Assembly: GCA_005239465.1 (NCBI GenBank)
Contig: SPAW01000011.1
Span: 3,196-67,195, forward strand
DNA from: Nitrospira sp.
GTDB taxonomy: Bacteria; Nitrospirota; Nitrospiria; Nitrospirales; Nitrospiraceae
Length of the DNA: 64,000 nucleotides
Direction: 5' to 3'
The translations under genes were made by a program, and so were the position numbers. The notes under the pieces were generated by a model, which saw only the letters and a list, made by a program, of their open reading frames with translations, did not search any database and had not been told where the DNA came from. Shown one piece after another: positions 15,824 through 25,745 of the stretch (position 1 is the stretch's first letter; every line of letters begins with the position of its first letter).

Positions 15824-17608
15824 ATGCCCTCCGATCCAGTTGTGTTCGCCCTGAGTACTCCTGGTCATCTCTGGTTCCCTTCTACGCGCGCGCTTGCCAA
15901 AAATTTTGAACAGTCCGGAGGGCGGGTTGAAACCCTTTCGACCGGACATCTGGTGTTCTATCGGCCGGATGGACGGCGGTTTCTTGCGACAGATCCGACA
16001 GGCCATCCCTTACATGAGTGTGAGTGGGAGTCAAACGCGAGAGGGAGTGTCTCGCTGGCGAGAGCTCGGTTTCGCCTTGATTGGGGCCAGTGGGTTGGAC
16101 TGAAGCCGAGTGGGCTTGTGAACGAAACGAAGTTGAATCTGGCCACGAAGCCTGGCTGGCAGCGTGTGACGCCGGACGCTCTTCGAGCCATGGCCGCCCA
16201 GGCCTTACGAGTCTCGATCGAAGAGGTGCAGTGGTTCTTTCAGGATGAGGATCTCAGTATCGATGCGAAAGGAACGGCGACGATTCGTCACCGGAAAGAT
16301 GCATTCTACGCGCTGGTAGATGGGGGGTTTGAGCATTCTTGTTTCATGTCCTGCATGGGGGCCATGCATTGGGACCACATTGATTTTCTCCCCGTGGTCG
16401 AACTGTTCAAGTCCCTGCTGCCTGGAACCGGCTCTGCTGCGTTCGAACTGATTCGCGGACTCTACGACGACCAAAACAAGTCGCAATCAGCCCCGCGGGT
16501 CCTACGATATCGCGGTATTCCCACCTATCCATCTGAAGCGGCATTCCGGTTGTTCAGCAACTTCTTTACCCCGCAGGCCCCGGATGGTGGAAGCCCGTTG
16601 ACGCTCTTCATGGATCCGGCAAAATCCCATCACGTGACCTGGCTTCCCGCCACGCATCCCCCCCTCCGCTATTTTGATGATATGTGTGGGCTGTGTTTGA
16701 CCATGCTGGGCGGGGTTGTGCAAAAGGCCACGCTTGCGGGGGACTCAGCGGGCATCTCTTACGTGAATCCAATAGGTCGTCGAGTGGTGCCGCTGGATCG
16801 CAGTCTCAGAGCGAGCGGCGAGCAAGTGGTCTTACGAGACCGGGCAGAGGACAGGGTTGTGAAAACGAATGTTCGATTAGTCACGCCGTCTGCGCCTTCC
16901 ACCACGTTTCCCGTCAGTCCTCTTGATTGGCGAACGGTTTTTGTAGAAGGGCGTCCGTCAGTGCATCCCACGGAGGCGTATGGAGCGGTTTTGTTCTATC
17001 CGGAGGATGACCGGGAGATCAGCGAGCTTTCGGCACAACCGTTTGTCGCAGACTATTTGCAAGATCGTGGAGAACAGGACCGGGAAATTGGAATGATTCT
17101 CTCGCAGGCAGAACGGGTGCTCATCAACAACGGAGATGCGGTGATTTCGACTTGTATTCCCTTCGATCGGCCACGTGACTACACGGTCGCTTTTCGCCAT
17201 GCCGCCTACGCGCAGCGTCAGGCGCAGCAGCTCTGGACCCAGTGCGCTGAAGTGCAGCGGTGGGAGTGGCTGCAGCGAATCCGCTTTGTGCCGGCTGCGG
17301 CATGGGAGGAGACCATTGCGAGTCATCAGCCCTACGATCTTGTCTATCAGTGGCTGCCCTATGACTCGTTCAGTTCTCCGGCCGGGTTGACGACGACTGT
17401 CACCAGACTGGGTCAGGTCCTGCGATCAGGCGGGAATGCATTTATCGTGGGACCTGTCGGCATTCGGGAATTACTGGTGCTGTGTGGGCTGCAGATCGGT
17501 TGGGATGAGTCGGTCGAAACGCTGCCGACCTTTCGCATGCACAGGACGATCTTACCCAAGGCCAGAGTGAAAGCGGGGCTTACGTTGTTCCATGTCAGGT
17601 TCGCCTAG
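15824..17608 (+). CDS. Large uncharacterised protein abutting proA (594 aa)
   Basis: The ATG follows the proA TAA with no gap. I recognise no assigned family. Visible features: an N-terminal segment (FALSTPGHLWFPSTRALA), a central stretch with clustered Cys/His (HSCFMSCMGAMHWDHIDF) that could bind metal, a second Cys pair in DDMCGLCLTM, and a C-terminal part (LGQVLRSGGNAFIVGPVG, ILPKARVKAGLTLFHVR) that resembles the end of class I SAM-dependent methyltransferases. No signal peptide or membrane helix is seen. A link to proline metabolism is suggested only by position. Confidence 0.75.
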   Translation: MPSDPVVFALSTPGHLWFPSTRALAKNFEQSGGRVETLSTGHLVFYRPDGRRFLATDPTGHPLHECEWESNARGSVSLARARFRLDWGQWVGLKPSGLVNETKLNLATKPGWQRVTPDALRAMAAQALRVSIEEVQWFFQDEDLSIDAKGTATIRHRKDAFYALVDGGFEHSCFMSCMGAMHWDHIDFLPVVELFKSLLPGTGSAAFELIRGLYDDQNKSQSAPRVLRYRGIPTYPSEAAFRLFSNFFTPQAPDGGSPLTLFMDPAKSHHVTWLPATHPPLRYFDDMCGLCLTMLGGVVQKATLAGDSAGISYVNPIGRRVVPLDRSLRASGEQVVLRDRAEDRVVKTNVRLVTPSAPSTTFPVSPLDWRTVFVEGRPSVHPTEAYGAVLFYPEDDREISELSAQPFVADYLQDRGEQDREIGMILSQAERVLINNGDAVISTCIPFDRPRDYTVAFRHAAYAQRQAQQLWTQCAEVQRWEWLQRIRFVPAAAWEETIASHQPYDLVYQWLPYDSFSSPAGLTTTVTRLGQVLRSGGNAFIVGPVGIRELLVLCGLQIGWDESVETLPTFRMHRTILPKARVKAGLTLFHVRFA

Positions 17609-17724
17609 TCCAGTTGTGCGGTGCGTTGGATCAGGGCGACGCGTTGCGCGACAAGCTCATCATTTGCTGGGAGCGAAAATATTCGACGGCTTGTGCACCC
17701 GAGCGGTTGAAGCTCGATTGTCAT
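17605..17724 (-). CDS. Possible short ORF, 39 aa, convergent with the 594-aa gene
   Basis: The minus-strand ATG at 17724 opens a frame whose stop overlaps the stop of the plus-strand gene tail to tail. The peptide contains LGCTSRRIFSLPANDELV, which looks protein-like. There is no clear RBS and I recognise no family. It may be a remnant of the decayed module to its right rather than a gene. Confidence 0.2.
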   Translation of the reverse strand: MTIELQPLGCTSRRIFSLPANDELVAQRVALIQRTAQLD

Positions 17725-17870
17725 CCGCACCGTCCGCTGCTATCCGGCATGAGGTTGAATGAGCAACGCAATCTCGCCTTCAGCAGGTGCCCCTGAGGGT
17801 TGGTCGTGATTGTGGTGTGGTTCAGCGGATCGGTCATGGTGAGGAGGGGCGCCCCAGTGTAGAGCGGGGC

Positions 17871-18307
17871 TTAGGCCAGAAAGTCTTCCGGCGTCCGGTA
17901 AGGAATCAGCGGGGCAATGGCTTTGAAATGCGAATCATAGGTAACAATGGCCTCACACGGAGCCACCCAGGCCGCAATGGCGTGGGGCACATCGGCGGGA
18001 TCCCGCAGGGCGCGAAAAATGCGCGCGTGTTGTCCACGCTCGATGCGTGACACCAACGGAAGAATCTGCAGGGGCAACGCAAGAATCTGTTCCAGCGCCG
18101 CCTTACCATAGGCGGCGCCGGTGACACTCTCCGGCGCGTTGGCGAGGGCGAACAGTGCACTTCGTGCAGTGCATGAAATGACGTAGCACCCAAGAGTGTG
18201 CCCGCTTTGAGCTGTGCCAGGAACGCACGGGTCGCGGCCGCGCGTACCCGCTCGACCGATTGGGTCAGGGTATAGACGAGCAGGACCGACGTATCGAGAT
18301 AGAGCAC
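17871..18307 (-). pseudogene. Frameshifted PIN-domain (VapC-type) ribonuclease toxin
   Basis: On the minus strand a GTG at 18307 starts LYLDTSVLLVYTL, the PIN-domain first acidic motif. The reading stays sensible through ATSFHALHEV and then turns to Arg/Pro-rich nonsense near 18160. In another frame the protein resumes with LFALANAPESVTGAAYGKAA, then LPLVSRIERGQHARIFRALR, then the second acidic region DPADVPHAIAAW and AIVTYDSHFKAIA, ending at 17871. Joined, this is a complete PIN domain of normal size (about 145 aa), so one frameshift probably inactivated a toxin. A sequencing error would look the same. Confidence 0.7.
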
Positions 18308-18466
18308 CTAGGCCGTTCCCGTGCGTTTGGAGACAGGGCGCCGGCGGAGTGTTCGGCTGGTGTCGGGAAATGCCAGCATCCGCTCGTAACTGTCTTTGCG
18401 GGCCTGGTGGAGCCGGTGAGAAATGGACTTGTTCCGCAGGTATTTGCCAAAGGCCTTGAGATTCAT
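18308..18466 (-). CDS. 52-aa ORF directly upstream of the PIN toxin, possible antitoxin or remnant
   Basis: ATG at 18466 opens 52 codons and its TAG touches the GTG of the PIN gene with no spacer, a layout typical of toxin-antitoxin pairs. The peptide is strongly basic (MNLKAFGKYLRNK ... TLRRRPVSKRTGTA) and I do not recognise an antitoxin family. The frame continues open upstream into the IS110 remnant, so the real N-terminus may have been lost when the insertion sequence arrived. Confidence 0.4.
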   Translation of the reverse strand: MNLKAFGKYLRNKSISHRLHQARKDSYERMLAFPDTSRTLRRRPVSKRTGTA

Positions 18467-18481
18467 GCGATATTCTGGCTT

Positions 18482-18691
18482 AAGCGGATGCGCCCCGTCA
18501 ACTCATGCACAGTGGAGAGACCGGATGAGGCCGCCACACTAGTGACGACGCGGAAGACGCCGGTAATTCGGGCGTTCTATCAGCGCTTGAGTTAGGCGTG
18601 GAAGGCGAAGAAGTTGGCATTGACGGCCTGCCTGCGCAAGCTGCGCACCGTTCTCAATGAGATGCCGAAGAGTGGGCGCTATGGCGGGTGA
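18482..18691 (+). mobile_element. Remnant of an IS110-family transposase, 3' end
   Basis: The frame reads VTTRKTPVIRAFYQRLS, a stop (18593-18595), then AWKAKKLALTACLRKLRTVL in the same frame to a TGA at 18689. This matches the C-terminus of IS110/IS1111 DEDD transposases (NPVIRAFYQRL..GK.KK.AL.AC.RKLL). The 5' part of the gene is absent and there is a nonsense codon, so it is inactive. ACAGTTGCT near 18720 resembles the right terminus of IS1111-type elements. Confidence 0.65.
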
Positions 18692-18863
18692 CGGCAAGTC
18701 GACCAACTTGATGTTCAAAACAGTTGCTGACCTCTGTTCCTCTGTTAGATAAGCAAGTCTATGTCGATGAAGTCGTGGATTCTTACTATGTAGTGTTTCT
18801 GGTTACAAGGACTCCAGCTTGAATAATGGCATTGGCAAAAACTGCCGCATGCGGTTTCACTGC

Positions 18864-18892
18864 TTGACACAGCTCCGTATCCCGAGTAAGAT
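18864..18892 (+). promoter_or_regulatory. Promoter of the pyr operon
   Basis: TTGACA (18864-18869) and TAAGAT (18887-18892) are separated by exactly 17 bp. Transcription would start near 18899, directly before the PyrR-binding leader. Confidence 0.75.
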
Positions 18893-18898
18893 CGAGCT

Positions 18899-19013
18899 GC
18901 CTTTAACGCTCATCCAGAGAGGTGAGCAAGGAGCTTGACATGAATTCCGTTCCGGCCTGTGCCGGTCTGTACAACCAAACCTTCTCACCTGAAAACGGTG
19001 AGGGGGTTTTTTT
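18899..19013 (+). promoter_or_regulatory. PyrR-dependent transcription attenuator (leader RNA)
   Basis: The leader carries GCTCA-TCCAGAGAGG-TGAGC at 18908-18927 followed by AAGGAG, closely matching the PyrR-binding consensus (CCAGAGAGG in the loop, then GCAAGG). GGTGAG at 18921-18926, part of that stem, is also complementary to CTCACC at 18984-18989, the 5' arm of the terminator. The two structures are mutually exclusive. With UMP-loaded PyrR bound, the anti-antiterminator holds, the terminator forms and transcription stops; otherwise the antiterminator forms and pyrR-pyrB are read. The mechanism is known from Bacillus; the pairing here is read from sequence. Confidence 0.85.
18980..19013 (+). 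terminator. Intrinsic terminator of the PyrR attenuator
   Basis: CCTTCTCACC (18980-18989), loop TGAAAAC, GGTGAGGGGG (18997-19006), then seven T. It ends about 100 nt before pyrR. Confidence 0.88.
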
Positions 19014-19097
19014 ATGTCTGAAATCCGAAACCAAGTATTTACCGCACAGCAGTCAGCCTTCAGTTTGTTGCCTGCGGATTCAACGGCTGAAAGCTAG

Positions 19098-19676
<579 letters not shown>

Positions 19677-19689
19677 AGCGGAGGATGCC

Positions 19690-20610
19690 ATGAGCCTCAA
19701 ACGCAAAGATTTGCTGAGTCTCGCGCCCTTGTCGGTGGATGAGATCACACTCATCCTTGAGACGGCGGATTCTTTCAAGGAGGTAACGGGCCGCGAGATT
19801 AAGAAAGTGCCGGCTCTGCGAGGCAAGACGGTCGTCAATCTTTTCTTCGAGCCGAGCACGAGAACCCGCACGTCGTTTGAGCTGGCAGCTAAACGGTTGA
19901 GCGCGGACGTAATCAACTTTTCCCCTTCAGCAAGCAGCGTGGTCAAGGGGGAGACCCTTCTCGATACGGCGCGCAACATTGAGGCCATGCAGGCGGACAT
20001 CATCGTCCTGCGCCATTCATCGGCTGGGGCCGCCGAAACTCTGGCGCACGGGGTAAAATCCTCCGTCATCAATGCGGGCGATGGGTGGCACGAACATCCC
20101 ACGCAGGCGTTGCTCGATCTGTATACCATTCGCCAACGGGGGATGGGCTTCGAGGGGTTGCGGGTGGCAATCGTCGGAGATGTCTCGCACAGCCGCGTGG
20201 CCCGTTCGAATATTTACGCGCTCACCAAACTCGGCGCTGACGTACGCTTGGTGGGGCCGCCCACGATGATGCCCTGGGGAGTCGAGAAACTTGGGCCGAA
20301 GGTCTATTACAACATGGATGAGGGCTTACGCGGGGTGAACGTGATCATGATGCTCCGTCTGCAGTTGGAACGACAGGGGCGAGCGCTCTTTCCAACCATC
20401 CGCGAGTACGCGCGGCTCTATGGATTGACCGCTGAACGTGTCAGGTTGGCTGATCCCGGCGCGATCGTCATGCATCCGGGGCCGATCAATCGAGGAGTGG
20501 AGATCGCTCCGGATGTCGCAGATAGTCTCTCTTCCGTGATCCTTGACCAAGTGGCGAACGGCGTCGCTGTGCGCATGGGCATCTTGTATCTGATGTCAGG
20601 GGCGGGATGA
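19690..20610 (+). CDS. pyrB: Aspartate carbamoyltransferase catalytic chain
   Basis: PyrB joins carbamoyl phosphate and aspartate to form carbamoyl aspartate. GGAGG precedes ATG 19690. The 306-aa chain has the carbamoyl-phosphate loop [17 protein letters not shown], the [11 protein letters not shown] motif and the aspartate-side region [12 protein letters not shown] regulatory chain (pyrI) is absent, so feedback control is probably by PyrR on transcription. A 150-bp A-rich hairpin spacer separates it from pyrC. Confidence 0.96.
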   Translation: MSLKRKDLLSLAPLSVDEITLILETADSFKEVTGREIKKVPALRGKTVVNLFFEPSTRTRTSFELAAKRLSADVINFSPSASSVVKGETLLDTARNIEAMQADIIVLRHSSAGAAETLAHGVKSSVINAGDGWHEHPTQALLDLYTIRQRGMGFEGLRVAIVGDVSHSRVARSNIYALTKLGADVRLVGPPTMMPWGVEKLGPKVYYNMDEGLRGVNVIMMLRLQLERQGRALFPTIREYARLYGLTAERVRLADPGAIVMHPGPINRGVEIAPDVADSLSSVILDQVANGVAVRMGILYLMSGAG

Positions 20611-20615
20611 TCTCG

Positions 20616-20757
20616 AAGTTAAAAGTGAAAAGGCAAAAAGAAAAAGTGAGGAATGACAACGAAGGTAAAAGTAACAAGGTAAAAAGGAAAAAGTGCAGAA
20701 TGGTTTGGTCGGGAACATTGTTCCTTTTTACTTTTACCTTTTACCTTTTGCCTTAAG
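20616..20757. repeat. Word-type hairpin spacer (AAAAGTGAAAAGG / CCTTTTTACTTTT)
   Basis: The spacer consists of near-tandem purine words (AAAGTGAAAAGGCAAAAAG, AAGGTAAAAGTAACAAGG) followed by their complement (TTCCTTTTTACTTTTACC, TTTTACCTTTTGCC). About 20661-20686 pairs with 20722-20748. The same word set recurs at 49411-49520. It lies inside the pyr operon. Confidence 0.7.
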
Positions 20758-20764
20758 GGTGACT

Positions 20765-22051
20765 ATGCCGATTCTCATCAAGGGCGGGCGCGTCATTGAC
20801 CCAGGCCGGTTTGTCGGGATGGGTGATGTGCTGATTGACCAAGGCAAAATTGCAGCGGTGGGCCCAAATCTCTCGGCCCATGCCGGGAGCACGACCATTC
20901 AGGTGCATGGGCAGCTGGTGCTCCCTGGGTTTGTTGATCTTCACGTCCATTTCCGGGAGCCCGGATTTGAGTACAAGGAAACGATTCAGAGCGGTAGCGC
21001 CGCAGCGGTAGCGGGTGGGTTTACGACGGTCTGTTGCATGCCCAACACGGATCCGGTGAATGACAATCAAGCGGTGACGGAGTTCATACTGGAGCGGGCT
21101 CGGCTGGCGGGTCTCGCGAACGTGTTTCCTGTCGGGGCCATTACGAAAGGGTCGGAGGGGAAAGAACTGGCGGAAATCGGCGATCTGCGACGGTCCGGCT
21201 GCGTGGCGATTTCCGACGATGGCAAACCGGTGATGAACAGCTTGGTGATGCGCCGGGCGATGGAATATGCACTGGCGTTCGATCTTACAGTCGTCGATCA
21301 TTGCGAGGATCTGTACCTGGCAGAAGGCGGCTGCATGAACGAAGGTCTGGTCTCCACCGAGCTTGGATTGCCCGGCATTCCAGCTGCGGCAGAGGATGTG
21401 ATGGTCGCGCGCAATCTGTTTCTGTCGGAGTTGACAGGGGCACGGCTCCATCTTGCGCATATCAGCACAGCCGGATCTGTTCGGATGGTGCGGGAGGCGA
21501 AGGCCCGAGGGATCAAAGTCACGGCGGAAGCCTGTCCCCATCACTTTACCCTCACAGAAGAACTAGTTCGCGGATACAACACCCATGCGAAGATGAATCC
21601 TCCGTTGCGCACATGGGATGATGTCCACGCGATCAAGGAAGGGTTGCGCGACGGCACAATCGATGCGATCGCGACCGACCATGCGCCTCATGCCACGCAG
21701 GAGAAGCAGCAAGATTTTACGGAAGCTCCCTTCGGGATTGTGGGGCTTGAGACTGCGTTCTCTTTGACGTTGGGGTTGGTGGAAGAAGGTGTGCTGTCGT
21801 TGGAGAAAGCGGTTGAGAAACTCACCTCTGCTCCGGCGGCTGCTTTTGGGCTCAAGAAGGGAACGCTTGCGGTCGGTGCGGATGCCGATGTGGTGATCGT
21901 CGATCAGCACGAACAATGGGAGGTTGACCCGAGCAAGTTTCGTTCGAAGAGTCGAAACACACCCTTTGGTGGATGGAAGGTCAAGGGGCGAGTGAAAAAG
22001 ACGATTGTGGGTGGCCGGGTGGTATTCGAGACCAGTCCGGCGGAGCGGTAG
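20765..22051 (+). CDS. pyrC: Dihydroorotase
   Basis: PyrC cyclises carbamoyl aspartate to dihydroorotate. The frame opens earlier at 20693, but ATG 20765 (AAGGGTGA upstream) fits the family start MPILIKGGRVIDPG and gives 428 aa. The metal-binding DLHVHFREPG, the second-sphere His in VVDHCED and AHISTAGS, and the catalytic IATDHAPH are all present, indicating an active class I enzyme rather than an inactive PyrC-like partner. Confidence 0.95.
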   Translation: MPILIKGGRVIDPGRFVGMGDVLIDQGKIAAVGPNLSAHAGSTTIQVHGQLVLPGFVDLHVHFREPGFEYKETIQSGSAAAVAGGFTTVCCMPNTDPVNDNQAVTEFILERARLAGLANVFPVGAITKGSEGKELAEIGDLRRSGCVAISDDGKPVMNSLVMRRAMEYALAFDLTVVDHCEDLYLAEGGCMNEGLVSTELGLPGIPAAAEDVMVARNLFLSELTGARLHLAHISTAGSVRMVREAKARGIKVTAEACPHHFTLTEELVRGYNTHAKMNPPLRTWDDVHAIKEGLRDGTIDAIATDHAPHATQEKQQDFTEAPFGIVGLETAFSLTLGLVEEGVLSLEKAVEKLTSAPAAAFGLKKGTLAVGADADVVIVDQHEQWEVDPSKFRSKSRNTPFGGWKVKGRVKKTIVGGRVVFETSPAER

Positions 22052-22055
22052 CGCG

Positions 22056-22577
22056 GTGCGGCGCCCGTCCCGTTGGGAGATGGTCTGTTGTCTCACTCTT
22101 GAATGGCTGGCGCTGGGAGTGTGGGTCGGCGGGATGCTGGTGCTCGTCGGAGCGGTCATTCCCGCGGTCTTCAATACGTTTGGCGGGCAGGACTCAGGAG
22201 GGGTTTTTCTAACACGGGCGTTTGAAGGCTATAATCATCTCGTGATCGGGGCGATGGCGATCATGTGTGCCGCATCATGTTATCGCTGGTGGAGTGGGGA
22301 TCCGGCTGTGGCGGTCGGTCGGGGCGAGATGACGTTGTTGGCCGGGATGATGGCGATCGCCGGGATCATTATTGCAGTCCTGCATCCGTATGCCGCGGCG
22401 CTTCAAGCTCAGGCCTTCGCGGTGGAAGAAGAGGCGGCGAGGAAGACGGCCTTCGAGGCGCTTTTTCGTATCCTTATGCCGGTTCGGTCGCTCTACATGG
22501 TCAATCTTTTACTGGGAGTTCTCCTGATCGGAATCAAGACGAAACGATCTCTAAGCCGGGACGGGGTGCTCCAGTGA
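22056..22577 (+). CDS. DUF4149/TMEM205-like membrane protein
   Basis: GTG at 22056 (CGGAG about 10 nt upstream) or ATG at 22080 starts a small membrane protein of about 165-173 aa with four hydrophobic helices: [55 protein letters not shown] and [15 protein letters not shown]. The first helix with WVGGM and the central HPYAAAL are typical of DUF4149. Its function is unknown. The stop overlaps the carA start (GTGA), so it is translated with the pyrimidine genes. Confidence 0.65.
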   Translation: MRRPSRWEMVCCLTLEWLALGVWVGGMLVLVGAVIPAVFNTFGGQDSGGVFLTRAFEGYNHLVIGAMAIMCAASCYRWWSGDPAVAVGRGEMTLLAGMMAIAGIIIAVLHPYAAALQAQAFAVEEEAARKTAFEALFRILMPVRSLYMVNLLLGVLLIGIKTKRSLSRDGVLQ

Positions 22578-23752
22578 AAAAAGCGTTGTTGGCATTGGCA
22601 GACGGAACGCTCTTCGAGGGCCGTGCCCTCGGATACGAAGGTGAAACGGTGGGGGAAGTCGTGTTTAACACGGCGATGACCGGCTACCAGGAAGTCTTGA
22701 CCGATCCCTCGTATAAGGGACAAATCATCACGATGACCTCTCCCCATATTGGGAACTACGGGACGACGCCGGAGGATGCCGAGTCGCGCCGTCTTTGGGC
22801 GGAGGGATTTGTGGTAATGGAAGCCAGCCGTCTTGCCAGCAACTGGCGGAGCCGGCAGACGATTCACGAGTATCTGACGCAGGCGAAAGTCGTGGCTATT
22901 GAAGGGCTCGATACCAGAGCCTTGACGAGACATTTGCGAGAACATGGATCGCAGCAAGGGGTCATTACGCACAACACTCTTGACCATGCCCGTGCCGTAT
23001 TGAAAGCGAAGGATGCGCCCAGCATCATCGGGCGGGATTTAGCGGCCGAAGTTACGTGCCAACGCTCCTATGAATGGCAGGCAGGATCTGGCAACTGGGT
23101 TCCGGATTCGCACGAGGCCGGTTTGAGATCAGCCGCACGCAGGTTTTGGCGGGTGGTTGCGTATGATTTCGGCGTCAAGGAGAATATTCTGAGACGGTTA
23201 GTTGATGTCGGTTGTCAGGTCACGGTGGTCCCGGCGTCAACGTCGGCGGCAGAAATCGAGGCGCTCAAGCCCGACGGAATTTTCCTCTCCAATGGGCCTG
23301 GCGATCCGGAAGGCGTCCCCTACGCGATGGAGGCGGTGCAGACGCTGATTGGCCGCTATCCGATCTTCGGCATTTGTTTGGGCCACCAGATCCTAGGCCT
23401 CGCGTTCGGCCTCAAGACCTATAAGCTCAAATTCGGTCATCATGGAGCGAATCATCCCGTGATCGACCTTCGGACGAGGAAGGTCGAGATTACTTCGCAG
23501 AACCATAACTTTGCGGTCCGGATTCCCAAGTTGTTCAGCGAGGTGCCGAATAACCCTCCGGTGGTCGAGACTAAACATGGGAAGCTGTCGATCACTCATC
23601 TCAGCTTGAACGATCACTCGATCGAGGGTATGGTGTCTGTAGAACACCCGGTATTTTCGGTCCAATACCACCCGGAAGCATCTCCGGGGCCTCATGATTC
23701 CGCCTATCTATTCGATGAATTCATCCGTCTTATGGAGAAACATCATGCGTAG
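22574..23752 (+). CDS. carA: Carbamoyl-phosphate synthase small subunit
   Basis: CarA is the glutaminase subunit that supplies ammonia to CarB. GTG 22574 overlaps the previous stop and gives 392 aa. The N-terminal CPSase domain has [19 protein letters not shown]. The class I glutamine amidotransferase domain has the nucleophile in [15 protein letters not shown] and the His-Glu pair in [13 protein letters not shown]. carB lies 2 kb downstream, separated by two protease genes. Confidence 0.95.
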   Translation: MKKALLALADGTLFEGRALGYEGETVGEVVFNTAMTGYQEVLTDPSYKGQIITMTSPHIGNYGTTPEDAESRRLWAEGFVVMEASRLASNWRSRQTIHEYLTQAKVVAIEGLDTRALTRHLREHGSQQGVITHNTLDHARAVLKAKDAPSIIGRDLAAEVTCQRSYEWQAGSGNWVPDSHEAGLRSAARRFWRVVAYDFGVKENILRRLVDVGCQVTVVPASTSAAEIEALKPDGIFLSNGPGDPEGVPYAMEAVQTLIGRYPIFGICLGHQILGLAFGLKTYKLKFGHHGANHPVIDLRTRKVEITSQNHNFAVRIPKLFSEVPNNPPVVETKHGKLSITHLSLNDHSIEGMVSVEHPVFSVQYHPEASPGPHDSAYLFDEFIRLMEKHHA

Positions 23753-24698
23753 TCGATTCGTGGTCGTGTTGCTCGTTGGACTGTTGATGCCCGGTTGTAC
23801 CTTCAACTTTCCGCTTTTCCCCGGCCCAGGGCCCCTCCAAGAAACACAGATCGGCGGCGTGGGGAAGGCGAAAGTGCTGCTTATCGAGATCTCCGGTGTG
23901 ATCAGTTCCCAGGATGGCGACGGACTCTTGCCTGCCCCCAGTCTCATCGCGAGCGTAAAAGAGCAGCTGACCAGGGCCACACAGGATGAGAACGTGAAGG
24001 CCGTCGTACTCCGGATCAACACGCCGGGCGGTACGGTGACGGCGTCGGATATCATTCATCACGAACTCAAGACGTTCAAAGCCTCTCGGAAGATTCCCAT
24101 CGTCGCGTCGATCATGGACGTGGGCGCATCGGGGGGCTACTATATTGCCGCTGCGGCAGACACGGTGTTGGCGCATCCCTCCTCAGTCACGGGCAGCATC
24201 GGCGTGATCATGCTCACGGTCAATGCGCGTGGGCTGTTGGAGAAAGTGGGACTTGAAGCCACCGCGGTCACGTCGGGGCCGCGCAAGGATATGGGCTCGC
24301 CGTTCCGGACCATGACCACGGAAGAACGAGCCATCTTCCAGGGACTGATCGACTCGTTCTATCAACGCTTCTTGAGCGTCGTGCAGGAAGGTCGGCCTCT
24401 TTTGCAGATGGATCAGATCAAGAAACTGGCCGATGGAAGAATCTACACCGGAGATCAAGCGAAGGCGTCGGGTTTGGTTGATGAGATTGGCTATCTGGAA
24501 GATGCCGTTGAACTGGCGAAGAAGAAAGCAGGACTGACGGAAGCTCGGGTGGTCACGTACAAACGTCCCGGTGAGTATTCGAACAATGTGTATTCCAAGC
24601 TGGTCGCGCCTAGCCCGCTGGCAAGTCTCGGTAATCTCGACCTGATGTCGTTTGTCAGAGGGGGAACTCCACAGTTCATGTACCTGTGGATGCCGTAA
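23745..24698 (+). CDS. sppA: Signal peptide peptidase SppA-like (S49) lipoprotein
   Basis: ATG 23745 overlaps the carA stop by 8 nt and has GGAGAAAC upstream. The 317-aa protein begins [18 protein letters not shown], a lipoprotein signal. The S49 domain shows [14 protein letters not shown], the nucleophile region [15 protein letters not shown] and the general-base lysine region [12 protein letters not shown]. It is short, the single-domain SppA type. It probably degrades cleaved signal peptides at the membrane. Its place between carA and carB is unusual and no functional link is evident. Confidence 0.88.
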   Translation: MRSRFVVVLLVGLLMPGCTFNFPLFPGPGPLQETQIGGVGKAKVLLIEISGVISSQDGDGLLPAPSLIASVKEQLTRATQDENVKAVVLRINTPGGTVTASDIIHHELKTFKASRKIPIVASIMDVGASGGYYIAAAADTVLAHPSSVTGSIGVIMLTVNARGLLEKVGLEATAVTSGPRKDMGSPFRTMTTEERAIFQGLIDSFYQRFLSVVQEGRPLLQMDQIKKLADGRIYTGDQAKASGLVDEIGYLEDAVELAKKKAGLTEARVVTYKRPGEYSNNVYSKLVAPSPLASLGNLDLMSFVRGGTPQFMYLWMP

Positions 24699-24764
24699 CG
24701 TATAATGTATCGATCGGACGATCGGACGATCTGATGATCGATGGGGATCTCCGCAGTTGATCCA

Positions 24765-25727
24765 ATGGCACAGTCAACAGATCAACAGATCAACAGATTC
24801 TTTTCGACGCCCATCGGGCGCCGCGCGCTGCTCGTTCATGGAGCTCGCGGAGCGATGGGGCTGTATGGCGTATTGGGCATGGGAGGGGCAGCCGGCCTCG
24901 TCTCGATGCTGGAGGGGTGTTATCGTGCGCCGGGAACCGCGCGTGATCAGCTGATCTTTTTCTCAGAGGAAAAAGAACTGCAGTTTGGACTACAAGCGTA
25001 CCGTGAGGTGCTGCGCCAAGCCCGCCTCAGCGAGAATGCGGAAATCAATGAAATGGTACAGCGTGTGGGGCAGCGGATTGCGAAAGCAGCCAACAAATCG
25101 GAGTATCAGTGGGAGTTTGCCGTCATCGATGAAGACAAGACGGTCAATGCGTTTTGTCTTCCCGGCGGAAAAGTAGCCGTCTTCACCGGCATCCTGAAAG
25201 TGACCAAGGATGATGCCGGATTGGCCACCGTGGTGGGCCATGAAGTTGCGCACGCGCTTCAGCGCCACGGGGTTGAGCGAATGAGCCGCAGCATTATCGA
25301 CCAAATTGTCCAACTGGGTGCAATTGGAGCTGCGGCCTCGAGTCGCTCAGCAGGGGGGGCCGTCCAAGGATTGTTGGGTGCATACGGAGTCAACGTGTCG
25401 CTGCCGTTCAATCGGAAGCAGGAGTCCGAAGCGGATTACATCGGGCTCCGACTGATGGCCGAGGCGGGCTATGATCCTCGCGAGGCGGTGCCGTTTTGGG
25501 AACGGATGAGCGGGTGTCCGAGGCAGATGATCGGCAAGGTTTGTTTCCGTTCGCAGCAATCTATTCCGGAGTTTCTATCTACGCACCCATCGGATATAAC
25601 TCGCATCAATCAGATCGAGGCGTGGCTGCCTGAGGCCTTGCAACGCTACCACGGTCCTGGAGGAGGCGTGCAGCCCACACCAGCTCCCTACCGGCCTCTT
25701 ATTGGGCCCATGCCGCAATCCAGCTAA
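24765..25727 (+). CDS. M48-family metalloprotease, BepA/Oma1-like
   Basis: ATG 24765 (or 24741, 8 codons earlier) gives about 320 aa. After an N-terminal hydrophobic segment ending in EGCYRAPG, which may be a lipoprotein or Tat-like signal with an upstream RR, comes the zinc site HEVAHALQRHG. The downstream glutamate follows in SEADYIGLRLMAEAGYDP. There is no TPR tail. It may act on misfolded envelope proteins. It lies 66 nt after sppA, forming a protease pair inside the carA-carB interval. Confidence 0.85.
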   Translation: MAQSTDQQINRFFSTPIGRRALLVHGARGAMGLYGVLGMGGAAGLVSMLEGCYRAPGTARDQLIFFSEEKELQFGLQAYREVLRQARLSENAEINEMVQRVGQRIAKAANKSEYQWEFAVIDEDKTVNAFCLPGGKVAVFTGILKVTKDDAGLATVVGHEVAHALQRHGVERMSRSIIDQIVQLGAIGAAASSRSAGGAVQGLLGAYGVNVSLPFNRKQESEADYIGLRLMAEAGYDPREAVPFWERMSGCPRQMIGKVCFRSQQSIPEFLSTHPSDITRINQIEAWLPEALQRYHGPGGGVQPTPAPYRPLIGPMPQSS

Positions 25728-25745
25728 CCCGACCATAAGGACTTC

